Shown here: positions 1-6,751 of the stretch, one piece after another | Layout of the letters: each line of letters begins with the position of its first letter | How positions within the stretch are numbered: the stretch's first letter is position 1 | Assembly (NCBI GenBank): GCA_012798055.1 | Contig: JAAZOA010000298.1 | Location: 1 to 9,288 of the forward strand | Length of the DNA stretch: 9,288 bases | Reading direction: 5' to 3' | Origin: Syntrophomonadaceae bacterium | GTDB lineage: Bacteria > Bacillota > Syntrophomonadia > Syntrophomonadales > Syntrophomonadaceae | Program-made: the position numbers and the translations under genes | The notes under the pieces: model-generated | The model's input: only the letters and a program-made list of their open reading frames with translations | Told to the model about the DNA's origin: nothing | Database searches by the model: none

Positions 1-34
1 TGCCGCCATATACTTCAATCTTAACTTGTGCCAT
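1..34 (-). CDS. 5' end of an unidentified gene downstream of yedF (runs off the window)
   Basis: Only the first 11 codons are present. They read MAQVKIEVYGG and start at the ATG at 32-34. A strong ribosome site (GGGAGG, 8 bases before the ATG, at about 43-48) supports a real start. It follows yedF after 39 bases with no terminator between them, so it is probably the next gene of that operon. The beginning resembles the first strand of small thioredoxin-like proteins, which often start MxKIEVYG, but 11 residues cannot identify a family. Function is therefore left open. Confidence 0.6.
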   Translation of the reverse strand, partial: MAQVKIEVYGG

Positions 35-73
35 AATATAATCCTCCCGACTGGTTTTTTAATCAGAAATGAG

Positions 74-655
74 TTATAGGACCAGAGTTTTTGCGGCAGT
101 AAACAACACCTCGGTAGCTGTATACATGTTGGTTACCTGACCAACATGTAGATCCGCCTTTGTGCCATAAAAATCCAGACAGGTTCCACAGGACAGGATC
201 TGCACTCCCGCCTCTTCCAATAAACGCAAATGTTCCAGAACTGGTGATCCACTTGTGGTTAGATGTACCCCGCCGTTCATGAAAATAAGAGTGTGCATCT
301 GGTCAGCCATCTCTGTCAAGGTATATACAAAGCTTTTCATCAAAGCCGCCCCCAAATCATCATCTCCCTGGCCAAAATAGGGAGATTTGACCAGAATAAC
401 AATATCCCGGGAAGTCGCCGTTTGCAGGGCTGTATCCCCCTGCTCCTTAACCATATGGATATGAGAATCGGATCCCTGCACCTCCACAGATACCGCATAA
501 CCCTGGCTGGCCGCCAATTTGCTCACATTTTCTCGAGCAGTAGGATTATCCACAATGGTCACAATCTCTTCCCCGCTTTTCTCATCCATTAACTTTTTGG
601 TGAGAATAACCGGCTGCGGGCAGCTCAGGCCTCGGGCATCAACTGTTCTGGTCAT
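74..655 (-). CDS. yedF: YedF-type protein: TusA-like sulfurtransferase domain fused to a DsrE-like domain
   Basis: The product has 193 residues with two domains. Residues 1-70 are a TusA/SirA domain with the motif LSCPQPV, where Cys12 is the expected persulfide-carrying residue of the CPxP signature. Residues about 82-193 form a DsrE-like domain with a conserved-looking SCGTC segment (Cys156 and Cys159) followed by LDFYG. This architecture is that of the YedF family, found mostly in anaerobes with selenium metabolism; its biochemical role is not settled, but sulfur or selenium transfer is the usual proposal. I chose the ATG at 653-655 because AAGGAG lies 8 bases upstream. A longer frame to 682 would start on a GTG inside the upstream gene. 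It starts 14 bases after the DUF1858 stop, so the two genes are probably co-transcribed, and its ribosome site directly follows that stop. Confidence 0.88.
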   Translation of the reverse strand: MTRTVDARGLSCPQPVILTKKLMDEKSGEEIVTIVDNPTARENVSKLAASQGYAVSVEVQGSDSHIHMVKEQGDTALQTATSRDIVILVKSPYFGQGDDDLGAALMKSFVYTLTEMADQMHTLIFMNGGVHLTTSGSPVLEHLRLLEEAGVQILSCGTCLDFYGTKADLHVGQVTNMYTATEVLFTAAKTLVL

Positions 656-669
656 AATAACACTCCTTC

Positions 670-882
670 CTATTCGAACCATCCTCGTAACTCGCGCATA
701 ATGTTTTCCAGGTCAATTGCATACTGACTGGCCACACTTTCCAGGCTATCGAAAAGATGCTGGCATAGTAAGCAGGTTCCGGTACATTCCTCGTATTGCC
801 GAAAAACATCTTGCGTTTCCGGTATCCTCTCCACGATATCCAGTAGGGTCATTTCCGGCGTTATTTCGCGCGTAACGTCCAC
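670..882 (-). CDS. DUF1858-domain small protein (hybrid-cluster-associated type)
   Basis: The product is a 70-residue acidic protein, the usual size for stand-alone DUF1858 proteins. Residues 5-22 (EITPEMTLLDIVERIPET) match the typical beginning, where a predicted helix follows the ITP-M-T-DI pattern. It is followed by the F-xx-Y segment and a cysteine cluster, CTGTCLLC (Cys33, Cys37, Cys40). Family members are linked with hybrid cluster proteins and other redox or sulfur enzymes, but no activity is established. The start is uncertain. The GTG at 880-882 abuts one GGAGG and lies 13 bases from another GGAGG, neither spacing being ideal; the next in-frame ATG is codon 11, which would remove the conserved start. 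It is immediately upstream of yedF, which supports a shared sulfur or selenium redox role by inference. Confidence 0.75.
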   Translation of the reverse strand: MDVTREITPEMTLLDIVERIPETQDVFRQYEECTGTCLLCQHLFDSLESVASQYAIDLENIMRELRGWFE

Positions 883-971
883 CTCCCCGGTAATTCCTCC
901 CTTATCCTTGATTGCTGAGCAGAAAATTGCCCAACAGTTCCAGCTCAGGCTGTTATAAGGACAGCAGTCAT

Positions 972-1023
972 TGCACTATTATAACTTTTGATTATGTTTA
1001 TAATGCAGTCTCATTGTATTATA
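972..1023. promoter_or_regulatory. AT-rich dyad and candidate promoter/operator region for the DUF1858-yedF operon
   Basis: The gene-free stretch 883-1200 holds the fdhE terminator at its right end and a very AT-rich block at about 960-1060. In that block, TATAATGCA (999-1007) and TGTATTATA (1015-1023) form an imperfect inverted repeat with 9-base arms, one mismatch and a 7-base spacer. A related half-site (TGCACTATTATAA) lies at 972-984. Several TATAAT-like hexamers occur on the minus strand, but none has a convincing -35 box at 16-18 bases. This may be a promoter with an operator for the genes to the left. It is a pattern-level call only. Confidence 0.3.
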
Positions 1024-1140
1024 ATATAGATTTGGCTATAAATAAATAACTATTGCCAATGTCCAATCCTGCTCAATTTCTAAGGGACTGAAGCCCAAAC
1101 GCTTTCCCACTCCATAAACGCAACCCCAATTCCACAGCAT

Positions 1141-1172
1141 AAGAAAACCCTCTGCAGGGCATGAGCAGAGGG
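1141..1172 (-). terminator. Intrinsic terminator after fdhE
   Basis: Read on the minus strand, CCCTCTGC (1165-1172) and GCAGAGGG (1148-1155) form a perfect 8-bp GC-rich stem with a 9-base loop, followed at once by TTTTCTT (1141-1147). It lies 28 bases past the fdhE stop codon and is the natural end of the formate dehydrogenase operon. Confidence 0.85.
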
Positions 1173-1200
1173 AATCCATCGCCAGCACGAGGAAAAACTA

Positions 1201-2046
1201 TTATGTCCAAGTCCTCTCAGCCACAATATTGTTTGCATAACCCTGCTCCTGGGCGAGCAGGTCTAGATAAATAGTCTCGATATCGACTTGGCCAAGATCA
1301 ACTTTTATGCCGGTCATCCGCTCATCATAGGACTTCAAGTAGCTCCGGCATTTGCCACAGGTATAGATCTGAAAGACCGGCTCATTGTCCACGGCCAGAT
1401 ACTGGATCGAGTGGGGATCGTCATTGCCGCAATGAACGCAGTACAAATTGCGGGCCTCCCATTGGCTCAAGCAGCGGTCGCAGAACATGAAGCGGCGGCC
1501 ATCGCTGGCATTTATACGGCTCATATGCGGTTGCGAACCGCAAAAAGGGCAGACATTTGCCAACACCCAGGCATTCTGTCCCATCTCAGCAATAGTAGTA
1601 TTAAAGGGTCCGGCCCACAACCTGAGTAAAGGCCTCAGGGCATAGTCGGCCGCAAAAACAATCAGTTCGTCAGCGATGCCTAATTGTTCTGCCAAACTGC
1701 CGAAAAACTCGCGCTCTGCCTGCATTAATTTTATTGCCATACTATCTATTTCTGAATCGGTCACTCTGTCTGCTATTATCTCTAAGGATCTCTTAATTTC
1801 GGGTCGCGCTATCTGCAGGAAATCAAGCAGGTCTTTGAAAAGCTGCCGGTAGGGGGACCAGTCTGCCCTGAATTCTGTTGAGATTAGGATCGGTTTTTGG
1901 GTGTCATGCAATACCTGGCGGACTCTGATTATGGGCGGGACATATTCTGCTTTGAGAGCTTTCTGCTGACCTTTTTGCCACTCACTCAGCTTGCCGTAGA
2001 AATCCAGATAACCTGGCGGCAGCTCCACCTTATTGCCAATGTTCAT
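1201..2046 (-). CDS. fdhE: Formate dehydrogenase accessory protein FdhE
   Basis: The product has 281 residues, close to the usual size for FdhE. FdhE proteins are cytoplasmic maturation factors that act on the catalytic subunit of formate dehydrogenase and bind iron through rubredoxin-like cysteine pairs. Here the second half carries four CxxC pairs: Cys166/169 (CPFC), Cys189/192 (CDRC), Cys203/206 (CVHC) and Cys230/233 (CGKC). The first, in the context NVCPFCGSQP, is the most family-like. The N-terminal 150 residues are helical-looking and less conserved, as expected. The ATG at 2044-2046 has AAAGGAG 10 bases upstream. It is the last gene of the operon, 109 bases after fdhA, and is followed by a strong terminator. 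Its position next to fdhA fits a dedicated maturase for this enzyme. Confidence 0.9.
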   Translation of the reverse strand: MNIGNKVELPPGYLDFYGKLSEWQKGQQKALKAEYVPPIIRVRQVLHDTQKPILISTEFRADWSPYRQLFKDLLDFLQIARPEIKRSLEIIADRVTDSEIDSMAIKLMQAEREFFGSLAEQLGIADELIVFAADYALRPLLRLWAGPFNTTIAEMGQNAWVLANVCPFCGSQPHMSRINASDGRRFMFCDRCLSQWEARNLYCVHCGNDDPHSIQYLAVDNEPVFQIYTCGKCRSYLKSYDERMTGIKVDLGQVDIETIYLDLLAQEQGYANNIVAERTWT

Positions 2047-2069
2047 AATCCTGTTGCTCCTTTAATCGG

Positions 2070-2096
2070 GCAGAGGGGAGCCTGCCTCCCCTCTGC
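2070..2096. repeat. Perfect 11-bp hairpin in the fdhA-fdhE gap
   Basis: GCAGAGGGGAG (2070-2080) and CTCCCCTCTGC (2086-2096) are perfect reverse complements around a 5-base loop. There is no U-tract on either strand, so it is not a standard intrinsic terminator. It lies between the fdhA stop and the fdhE ribosome site (2056-2063), so it could protect or mark the mRNA 3' end of fdhA, or lower fdhE expression. Its arms share the 8-mer GCAGAGGG with the terminator at 1148-1172. Confidence 0.6.
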
Positions 2097-2155
2097 TCCT
2101 AATTCTACTTTACATAAGTATGACCTGTCTTAAAACCGGGTTTACTGCCAAGCCC

Positions 2156-4321
2156 TCATACTATTTTCTCCAATCGGGCCGCACTGACCTTAAATTCGGG
2201 AATACCGCAAACCGGATCCAGCGCTTCGGCGTTGGTTAAAACATTAGCGGCCGCTTCTACGAAGTGGAAGTAAGTGAAGAGAACATTCTCTTTCATGCTA
2301 TCAAGCAACTGGGCTTTGAGTTCAATGCTGCCGCGCCGGGTGGACAACCGTACCATTTCGCCCTCCTTAATACCCATCCGCGCTGCGATAATGGAATTAA
2401 TCTGGACGCAATTCTCCGGCATGTGAGCTTTCAAACCTGAAGCCCTCCTGGTCATAGTCCCGGTATGGTAATGGTACAGACTCCGGCCGGTGCTCAAGAT
2501 GAATGGATAGTCTGCATCGGGAACCTCGACCGGTTCGATGAAATCGACGGCATGGAATAATCCCAGCCCCCGGGTGAACTTCTCGGTATGCAGAATGGGC
2601 GTACCGGGATGTTCAGGTGTAGGGCAGGGCCAGTGCAGCCCGATGCCCTGTAAGCGTGCATAGTTCATGCCGCCATATGATGGGGTAAGGGTGCTCATCT
2701 CGGTAAAAATCTCCTCGGCACTGGCGTAATTCATCGGGTATCCCATGCGATTAGCCAGTTCGCATATTATCTGCCAGTCATTCATGGCCTGCCCCGGACC
2801 GCTGACTGCTTTGCGTACCATCTGCACCCGGCGCTCAGTACTGGTAAAGGTCCCGTCCTTTTCCGCAAAGGAAAGGCCGGGGAAGACGATATCCGCCTTT
2901 TGAGCCGTCTCACTCAGGAAAATGTCCTGTACCACCAGGCACTCCAGTTTTTCTAAGGCCTCTTCCACATGGGTTATGTCAGGATCGCTAACCATAGGGT
3001 TTTCACCCAGGACAAACAGTCCCTTGATGTGGCCGTGCAGAGCTGCCGGAATGGTCTGAGTAACGGTTAGGCCAATGTTGGGCGAAAGGGCCACACCCCA
3101 GGCCTTTTCAAATTTCGCTCTCACCTCGGGATTGGTGACCGGCTGATAAGCCGGATAGGTCACTGGCAGAGCTCCCATATCGCAGGCCACCTGCACGTTA
3201 TTCTGGCCCCGCAAGGCATTTACACCGGTTCCGGGTCTGCCCAAATTGCCGGTCAGCATGGCCAGGTTACAGCAGGATTTGACATTATCGGTGCCGGTAC
3301 TGTGCTGGGTTATGCCCATAGAATAACAGATAGCGCTGGCTCCCGATTGAGCGTATAGCCGGGCGGCTTTCTTAATGTCCTCCGCCGGAACCCAGGTAAT
3401 GGTCTCCACGTATTCGGGAATGTATTTCTCCACTACCTGTTTGAGGGCCTCAAAGTTTTCGGTCCGCTTGGCGATAAATTCGTGGTCAGCCAAACCCTCG
3501 GCGAGGATGACATTCATCATACCGTTCAGCAGGGCTACGTCGGTGCCGGGTCTGAACTGCATATAAACATCAGCTATACCCGCCAGCTCTATCTCGCGGG
3601 GATCCGCCACAATCAATTTGGCTCCATTAAAACGCACATTTTTACGGATCTTGTACCCGATGACAGGATGATTCTCGGTAGTATTGCTGCCGATGACGAA
3701 GATACACTTGGAGTCTCCGGTAAAATCAGCGATGGAGTTGGTCATGGCGCCACTGCCGAACGCTGCCCCGATGCCGGCTACACTGGATGCATGGCAGAGG
3801 CGGGCACAGTGGTCGACATTGTTGGTGCCCAAAACCGCCCGGGCAAATTTCTGGGCCAGGTAATTCTCCTCATTGGTGACCCGCGCCGAGGAAAACAGCG
3901 CCAGGGCATCGGGGCCATCTTTTTCTTTGATGGCTTTCAGCTTGCTGGCCGCCAAATCCAGGGCCTCATCCCAGGAGGCCGGTACCAATTCCCCATCTTT
4001 GCGGATTAAGGGCGTAGTCAACCTATCCGGAGAATGAATAAAGTCCCAGCCAAAGCGGCCTTTCACGCACATAGCCCCTTTATTGACCGGGCTTACTTCA
4101 GAATCCCTTACCGAGGTCACCCCCACCACCTGGTCGTCTTTCACGTTCAGTTGGAAGGTGCAGCCGGTGCCGCAGTAGGTACAGGTGGTCATAACCTTTT
4201 CGGTCTGGGCCGGTTTGCCTTTTCCCATGGATACCTTGCTGGTCAGGGCGCCTACCGGGCAGACCATGATGCACTGGCCGCAGAACACGCAGGTGGAGTC
4301 GGCCAGCTTGCCGTCGAACAC
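2156..4321 (-). CDS. fdhA: FdhA C-terminal piece: ferredoxin cluster, molybdopterin oxidoreductase core and C-terminal pterin-binding domain
   Basis: This is the catalytic part of formate dehydrogenase, which interconverts formate and CO2 at a W or Mo bis-pterin centre. Numbering follows the whole frame. Cys189, 192, 195 and 199 (CVFCGQCIMVCPVG) bind a 4Fe-4S cluster. Cys225, 228, 232 and 263 form the Mo/W-domain 4Fe-4S site (CTYCGTGC plus a distant Cys). The active-site segment reads VDHCARLCHASSVAG, with Cys354 (codon 3794-3796) as the metal ligand followed by the conserved His; many relatives have selenocysteine here. The C-terminal domain (about residues 740-890) includes the expected LSTGRSLYHYHTGTMTRR segment. 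The GTG at 4319-4321 used here is only the first start codon after the TAG; it has no ribosome site, so independent translation is doubtful. The first 21 codons after the TAG lie outside this piece. Confidence 0.8.
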   Translation of the reverse strand: MFDGKLADSTCVFCGQCIMVCPVGALTSKVSMGKGKPAQTEKVMTTCTYCGTGCTFQLNVKDDQVVGVTSVRDSEVSPVNKGAMCVKGRFGWDFIHSPDRLTTPLIRKDGELVPASWDEALDLAASKLKAIKEKDGPDALALFSSARVTNEENYLAQKFARAVLGTNNVDHCARLCHASSVAGIGAAFGSGAMTNSIADFTGDSKCIFVIGSNTTENHPVIGYKIRKNVRFNGAKLIVADPREIELAGIADVYMQFRPGTDVALLNGMMNVILAEGLADHEFIAKRTENFEALKQVVEKYIPEYVETITWVPAEDIKKAARLYAQSGASAICYSMGITQHSTGTDNVKSCCNLAMLTGNLGRPGTGVNALRGQNNVQVACDMGALPVTYPAYQPVTNPEVRAKFEKAWGVALSPNIGLTVTQTIPAALHGHIKGLFVLGENPMVSDPDITHVEEALEKLECLVVQDIFLSETAQKADIVFPGLSFAEKDGTFTSTERRVQMVRKAVSGPGQAMNDWQIICELANRMGYPMNYASAEEIFTEMSTLTPSYGGMNYARLQGIGLHWPCPTPEHPGTPILHTEKFTRGLGLFHAVDFIEPVEVPDADYPFILSTGRSLYHYHTGTMTRRASGLKAHMPENCVQINSIIAARMGIKEGEMVRLSTRRGSIELKAQLLDSMKENVLFTYFHFVEAAANVLTNAEALDPVCGIPEFKVSAARLEKIV

Positions 4322-4381
4322 CGTGGATATCTTGGCATGGTGGCCCCGGTCCTTGACGTTGATGGCCTGGGCGCCGGTGAT

Positions 4382-4855
4382 CTAGTCACACACCCTTACG
4401 CAGCGGGTGCACATGATGCACTTGTCATAATCCCGCATGATAAAGGGATTGGGGTCTTCCTTGGTGAAATGGGGACCCTGCCCCATATAGCGAGATTCGG
4501 TTACCCCGTATCTGTAGCAGTAGTCCTGCAGTTTGCAGTCGCCGTCTTTCTCGCAGGTATGGCAGGTCAGTTTGTGGCGGGCCAGCAGCAACTCCAGGAT
4601 AACCTTGCGGGATTCAACTACGTCCGGGCTCTCGGTTTCGATTACCAGCCCGTTGTCGGCCGGGCTTACACAAGCCGCCATCAGATTGGGGCGGCCCTTG
4701 GCTTCCACCACGCACATGCGGCAGGACCCGGCCAGTCTCAGGTCGGGGTCATAGCACAGTGTGGGGATGTCGGCTCCCGCCATCTTGCAGGCGTCCAACA
4801 GCATGGTCCCTTTCGGCACTTGTATTTCTTTGCCGTTTATGGTTAATGTGTTCAT
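4382..4855 (-). CDS. fdhA: FdhA N-terminal piece: NuoG-like iron-sulfur domain up to the amber codon
   Basis: This piece of 157 residues would be translated if the TAG acts as a stop. Cys34, 45, 48 and 62 are the ligands of a plant-type 2Fe-2S cluster. His94, Cys98, Cys101 and Cys107 (in LARHKLTCHTCEKDGDC) match the His-ligated 4Fe-4S site known from NuoG. Cys146, 149, 152 and 156 (CIMCTRCVRVC) begin the two-cluster ferredoxin domain, whose second half lies beyond the TAG. These clusters would carry electrons between the W/Mo site and the NuoEF diaphorase. As a stand-alone product it would resemble a truncated HydA/NuoG N-terminus without any catalytic domain, so it is best regarded as the first part of FdhA. 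The start is well supported by AGGAGG about 8 bases upstream. Confidence 0.85.
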   Translation of the reverse strand: MNTLTINGKEIQVPKGTMLLDACKMAGADIPTLCYDPDLRLAGSCRMCVVEAKGRPNLMAACVSPADNGLVIETESPDVVESRKVILELLLARHKLTCHTCEKDGDCKLQDYCYRYGVTESRYMGQGPHFTKEDPNPFIMRDYDKCIMCTRCVRVCD

Positions 4856-4879
4856 TAATTCTCCTCCTTTCCTCTAAAA

Positions 4880-6100
4880 TTACAGCAGCTTCCGGTTATA
4901 TTCATAACCGAAATGCTTGATGGTTGAGGTGATGGGGATAGGCGCAGCCTGTCCCAACCCGCACAGGGCGGCTTTCTGCATTACCTTGGACAATAACAGG
5001 ATGTTGTCGATATCCTTCTGGGTAGCTTTGCCGGCATTTATCCGCTCCATTATCTCCCGGCAGCGGAAGGTGCCTTCCCGGCAGGGATTACATTTGCCGC
5101 AGGATTCATGTTCGAAGAACTTGGATATCCTGGTCACGATGTCCACGATGTCCCGGGTCTCATCCAGGACCAACACTGCTCCTGAGCCCAGGGCTGCACC
5201 GATGGCGCCCATGGAGTCGAAGTCTATCTGGGTGTCCAGGTTGGCTTCAGGGATAAAGGCTCCCGAAGTTCCGCCCACCTGCACGGCTTTCAGTTTCTTG
5301 CCGCCTTTGACTCCGCCGCCCAATTTCTCCACTACATCCCGGAGCATATAGTTGGTGGGTACTTCAAAGTAGGTGGGATTATTAATATCCCCGGTCAAGG
5401 TCAGCACCTTGGTGCCCGGGTATTTGGCTGCGCCTATTCCGGCAAACCAAGCGGCGCCGTTGGTCAGTATATAGGGTAAGCAGGCGAAGGTCTCCACGTT
5501 ATTGACGACTGTAGGCACTCCCCACAAACCGGCTACTCCCGGGAAGGGGGGTTTGAAGCGGGGCTCACCGCGGTGTCCTTCGATTGATTCGATCAGGGCG
5601 GTCTCTTCGCCGCATACATAGGCTCCGGCGCCCATGCGCACTTCGATGTCGAAGTCGCCCAGGGCGCCGACTGATTTGGCACTCTGGATGGCATTTTTCA
5701 GCAGCTTGACTACGAAGGGGTACTCACCCCGGCAGTAGATGTAGCCCTGTTTGGAGCCGATCGCGGTCCCGCATATGGCCATGCCTTCCAATAAGGCCTG
5801 GGCATTCTTCTCACAGATGATCCGGTCTTTATAGGTGCCGGGCTCGCCTTCGTCCAGGTTGCAGACTACATACTTGATCTCTGCATTCTTGGGCACGAAG
5901 CTCCATTTCATCCCTGCATTGAATCCGGCGCCTCCGCGGCCCCGGAGCCCTGAGTTCTTCACTTCCTGGATCAAGTCATTTTGTTCCATCTTGCGGGCTT
6001 TCTCCAAACCCGCATATCCGCCCACTTTTATATATTCCTCGGCGTTTTCAGGATTAATCTTATCGGCATATGCCAATAAGACTCTCATTTCTTCAGCCAA
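4880..6100 (-). CDS. nuoF: NuoF-like NAD(P)/FMN diaphorase subunit of the formate dehydrogenase
   Basis: This subunit binds FMN and NAD(P) and passes electrons between the nicotinamide and the iron-sulfur chain of FdhA. The product from the chosen start has 406 residues. The glycine-rich FMN/NAD segment GLRGRGGAGF is at 51-60, the NLDEGEPGTYKDR segment at 81-93, GAGAYVCGEETALI at 157-170, and the 4Fe-4S ligands are Cys334, 337, 340 (ESCGKCNPCREG) and Cys380. It lacks both the N-terminal 2Fe-2S extension and the C-terminal ferredoxin domain found in HydB of electron-bifurcating hydrogenases. I chose the TTG at 6098-6100 because AGGAGG lies 8 bases upstream; the ATG four codons later is 20 bases away. 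The frame is open further upstream but only by overlapping nuoE. It starts 20 bases after nuoE stops and ends 24 bases before fdhA. Confidence 0.93.
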   Translation of the reverse strand: MAEEMRVLLAYADKINPENAEEYIKVGGYAGLEKARKMEQNDLIQEVKNSGLRGRGGAGFNAGMKWSFVPKNAEIKYVVCNLDEGEPGTYKDRIICEKNAQALLEGMAICGTAIGSKQGYIYCRGEYPFVVKLLKNAIQSAKSVGALGDFDIEVRMGAGAYVCGEETALIESIEGHRGEPRFKPPFPGVAGLWGVPTVVNNVETFACLPYILTNGAAWFAGIGAAKYPGTKVLTLTGDINNPTYFEVPTNYMLRDVVEKLGGGVKGGKKLKAVQVGGTSGAFIPEANLDTQIDFDSMGAIGAALGSGAVLVLDETRDIVDIVTRISKFFEHESCGKCNPCREGTFRCREIMERINAGKATQKDIDNILLLSKVMQKAALCGLGQAAPIPITSTIKHFGYEYNRKLL

Positions 6101-6120
6101 TCCAATCCCCTCCTTTCTCT

Positions 6121-6567
6121 CTATTTGCAAGCAGCCAATATCTGGCCTAACATGTTCGGCTTCACATTGAACAGGGGTTCGCTGTTGATAGTAATAACCG
6201 GGGTAGCCTGGCATTGCCCCACACATTCGGTCAGCTCCAGGGTAAACTTGCCATCCGGGGTGGTCTCTCCCGCCTTGATCCCCAGTTGGGCTTCAATCGC
6301 TTTTAACAGTTCATCGGCACCGGCCACGTGACAGGGTGCGCTCTCACACATGCGGATGATATATTTGCCGCGGGGTTCTACTGACAGGTAAGAATAAAAG
6401 GTCGCGACCCCATACGCTTCAGATTCGGCGATTCCGAACACCCGGGCTGCTTCCTGCAGGGCTTCGCGGGAAATATAATTGAACTCACTCTGCAGAGCGT
6501 GGTAGGCTTCAATTATTCCCCCTTTGGTATCTTTACAGTTGGCTATGATATCCTTGTAGTTTGCCAT
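6121..6567 (-). CDS. nuoE: NuoE-like 2Fe-2S subunit of the formate dehydrogenase
   Basis: The product has 148 residues, typical of the 24-kDa subunit family in its short form. It is a thioredoxin-fold protein carrying one 2Fe-2S cluster, with ligands Cys74, Cys79 (CESAPCH), Cys115 and Cys119 (ECVGQCQ). The N-terminal part (IIEAYHALQSEFNYIS, then the GVATFYSYL segment at 53-61) is standard for the family. It pairs with NuoF to make the soluble diaphorase module that exchanges electrons with NAD(P), here with FdhA as the partner. The ATG at 6565-6567 has GGAGGTGA placed optimally upstream. It is the first gene of the operon, and its long leader carries a cofactor-riboswitch-like structure. Confidence 0.93.
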   Translation of the reverse strand: MANYKDIIANCKDTKGGIIEAYHALQSEFNYISREALQEAARVFGIAESEAYGVATFYSYLSVEPRGKYIIRMCESAPCHVAGADELLKAIEAQLGIKAGETTPDGKFTLELTECVGQCQATPVITINSEPLFNVKPNMLGQILAACK

Positions 6568-6669
6568 TTGGTCACCTCCTCCCCCAAATATATTTCGTTT
6601 CCACTTTCACCGGTATAGTTTGCGATGTTGTCTATGGTCACTCCCTGTCTTGGCCGCGCTGTGCGGTCT

Positions 6670-6751
6670 CCAAAAATCAAAACCCATTGCAGTTGAGTAG
6701 CCCGAATTCATCCCGCCAGGAGTTTACTATCCTGCTCGTGATAGACTCAAG
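6670..6751 (-). promoter_or_regulatory. Putative expression platform of the leader RNA (alternative hairpins and a U-tract)
   Basis: After the aptamer-like region, the minus strand holds a local hairpin: GAGTCTATC (6740-6748) pairs with GATAG plus ACTC (6720-6731, three-base bulge) around an 8-base loop. Further on, CAATGGG (6683-6689) is a perfect complement of CCCATTG (6763-6769) within the aptamer's conserved 3' side and is followed by TTTTGATTTTTGG (6670-6682). Pairing of these two 7-mers would disrupt the aptamer and leave a U-rich tail, which suggests a ligand-dependent choice between folds. This is inferred from complementarity only; the terminator form would have a long, branched stem. 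Confidence 0.4.

Larger units (their letters stand above)
2156..4855 (-). pseudogene. fdhA: Whole fdhA reading frame, formate dehydrogenase alpha subunit, interrupted by one in-frame TAG at codon 158
   Basis: From the ATG at 4853-4855 to the TGA at 2156-2158 there are exactly 900 codons in one frame, broken only by a TAG at 4382-4384. About 899 residues is the normal size for clostridial FdhA with a NuoG-like N-terminus. The TAG falls directly after CVRVCD, where relatives have Glu (the motif CVRVCDE), so a single G-to-T change of GAG would explain it. Sequence continues in register after the stop with ITGAQAINVKD and the second ferredoxin cluster, showing no other damage. Possible explanations are a recent nonsense mutation, a sequencing or assembly error, or amber readthrough by a suppressor or pyrrolysine tRNA. 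Intact downstream coding favours an error, a very young mutation or readthrough. The two pieces are listed separately. The ribosome site AGGAGG sits just upstream of the ATG, and nuoF ends 24 bases before it. Confidence 0.75.

Noticed and set aside
915..948. CTGAGC / GCTCAG inverted repeat upstream of the DUF1858 gene
   Set aside because: Only six pairs with a loop of over 20 bases and no U-tract; not above what chance would give.
2156..2158. TGA at the end of fdhA as a possible selenocysteine codon
   Set aside because: The frame beyond it encodes only about 16 unremarkable residues before TAG, there is no evident SECIS-like hairpin directly after it, and the protein already ends where FdhA relatives end.
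3482..4009. Plus-strand frame of 175 codons opposite fdhA
   Set aside because: It overlaps the most conserved part of fdhA (active-site region) and shows no protein-like motifs of its own.
4034..4846. Long plus-strand frame of 270 codons opposite fdhA
   Set aside because: It lies wholly inside the well-supported fdhA frame on the other strand, has no ribosome site or recognisable domain, and is explained by GC-rich third positions of the true gene.
4880..6226. Extended 448-residue version of NuoF reaching into nuoE
   Set aside because: The extra N-terminal residues are an out-of-frame reading of the nuoE end and the ribosome site; they do not resemble the 2Fe-2S extension of HydB.
6541..6639. 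Short minus-strand frame beginning GTG in the nuoE leader and overlapping the nuoE start
   Set aside because: It would be about 32 codons, its ribosome site is too close to the start, and the overlap with nuoE gives no sign of a leader peptide such as regulatory codon runs.
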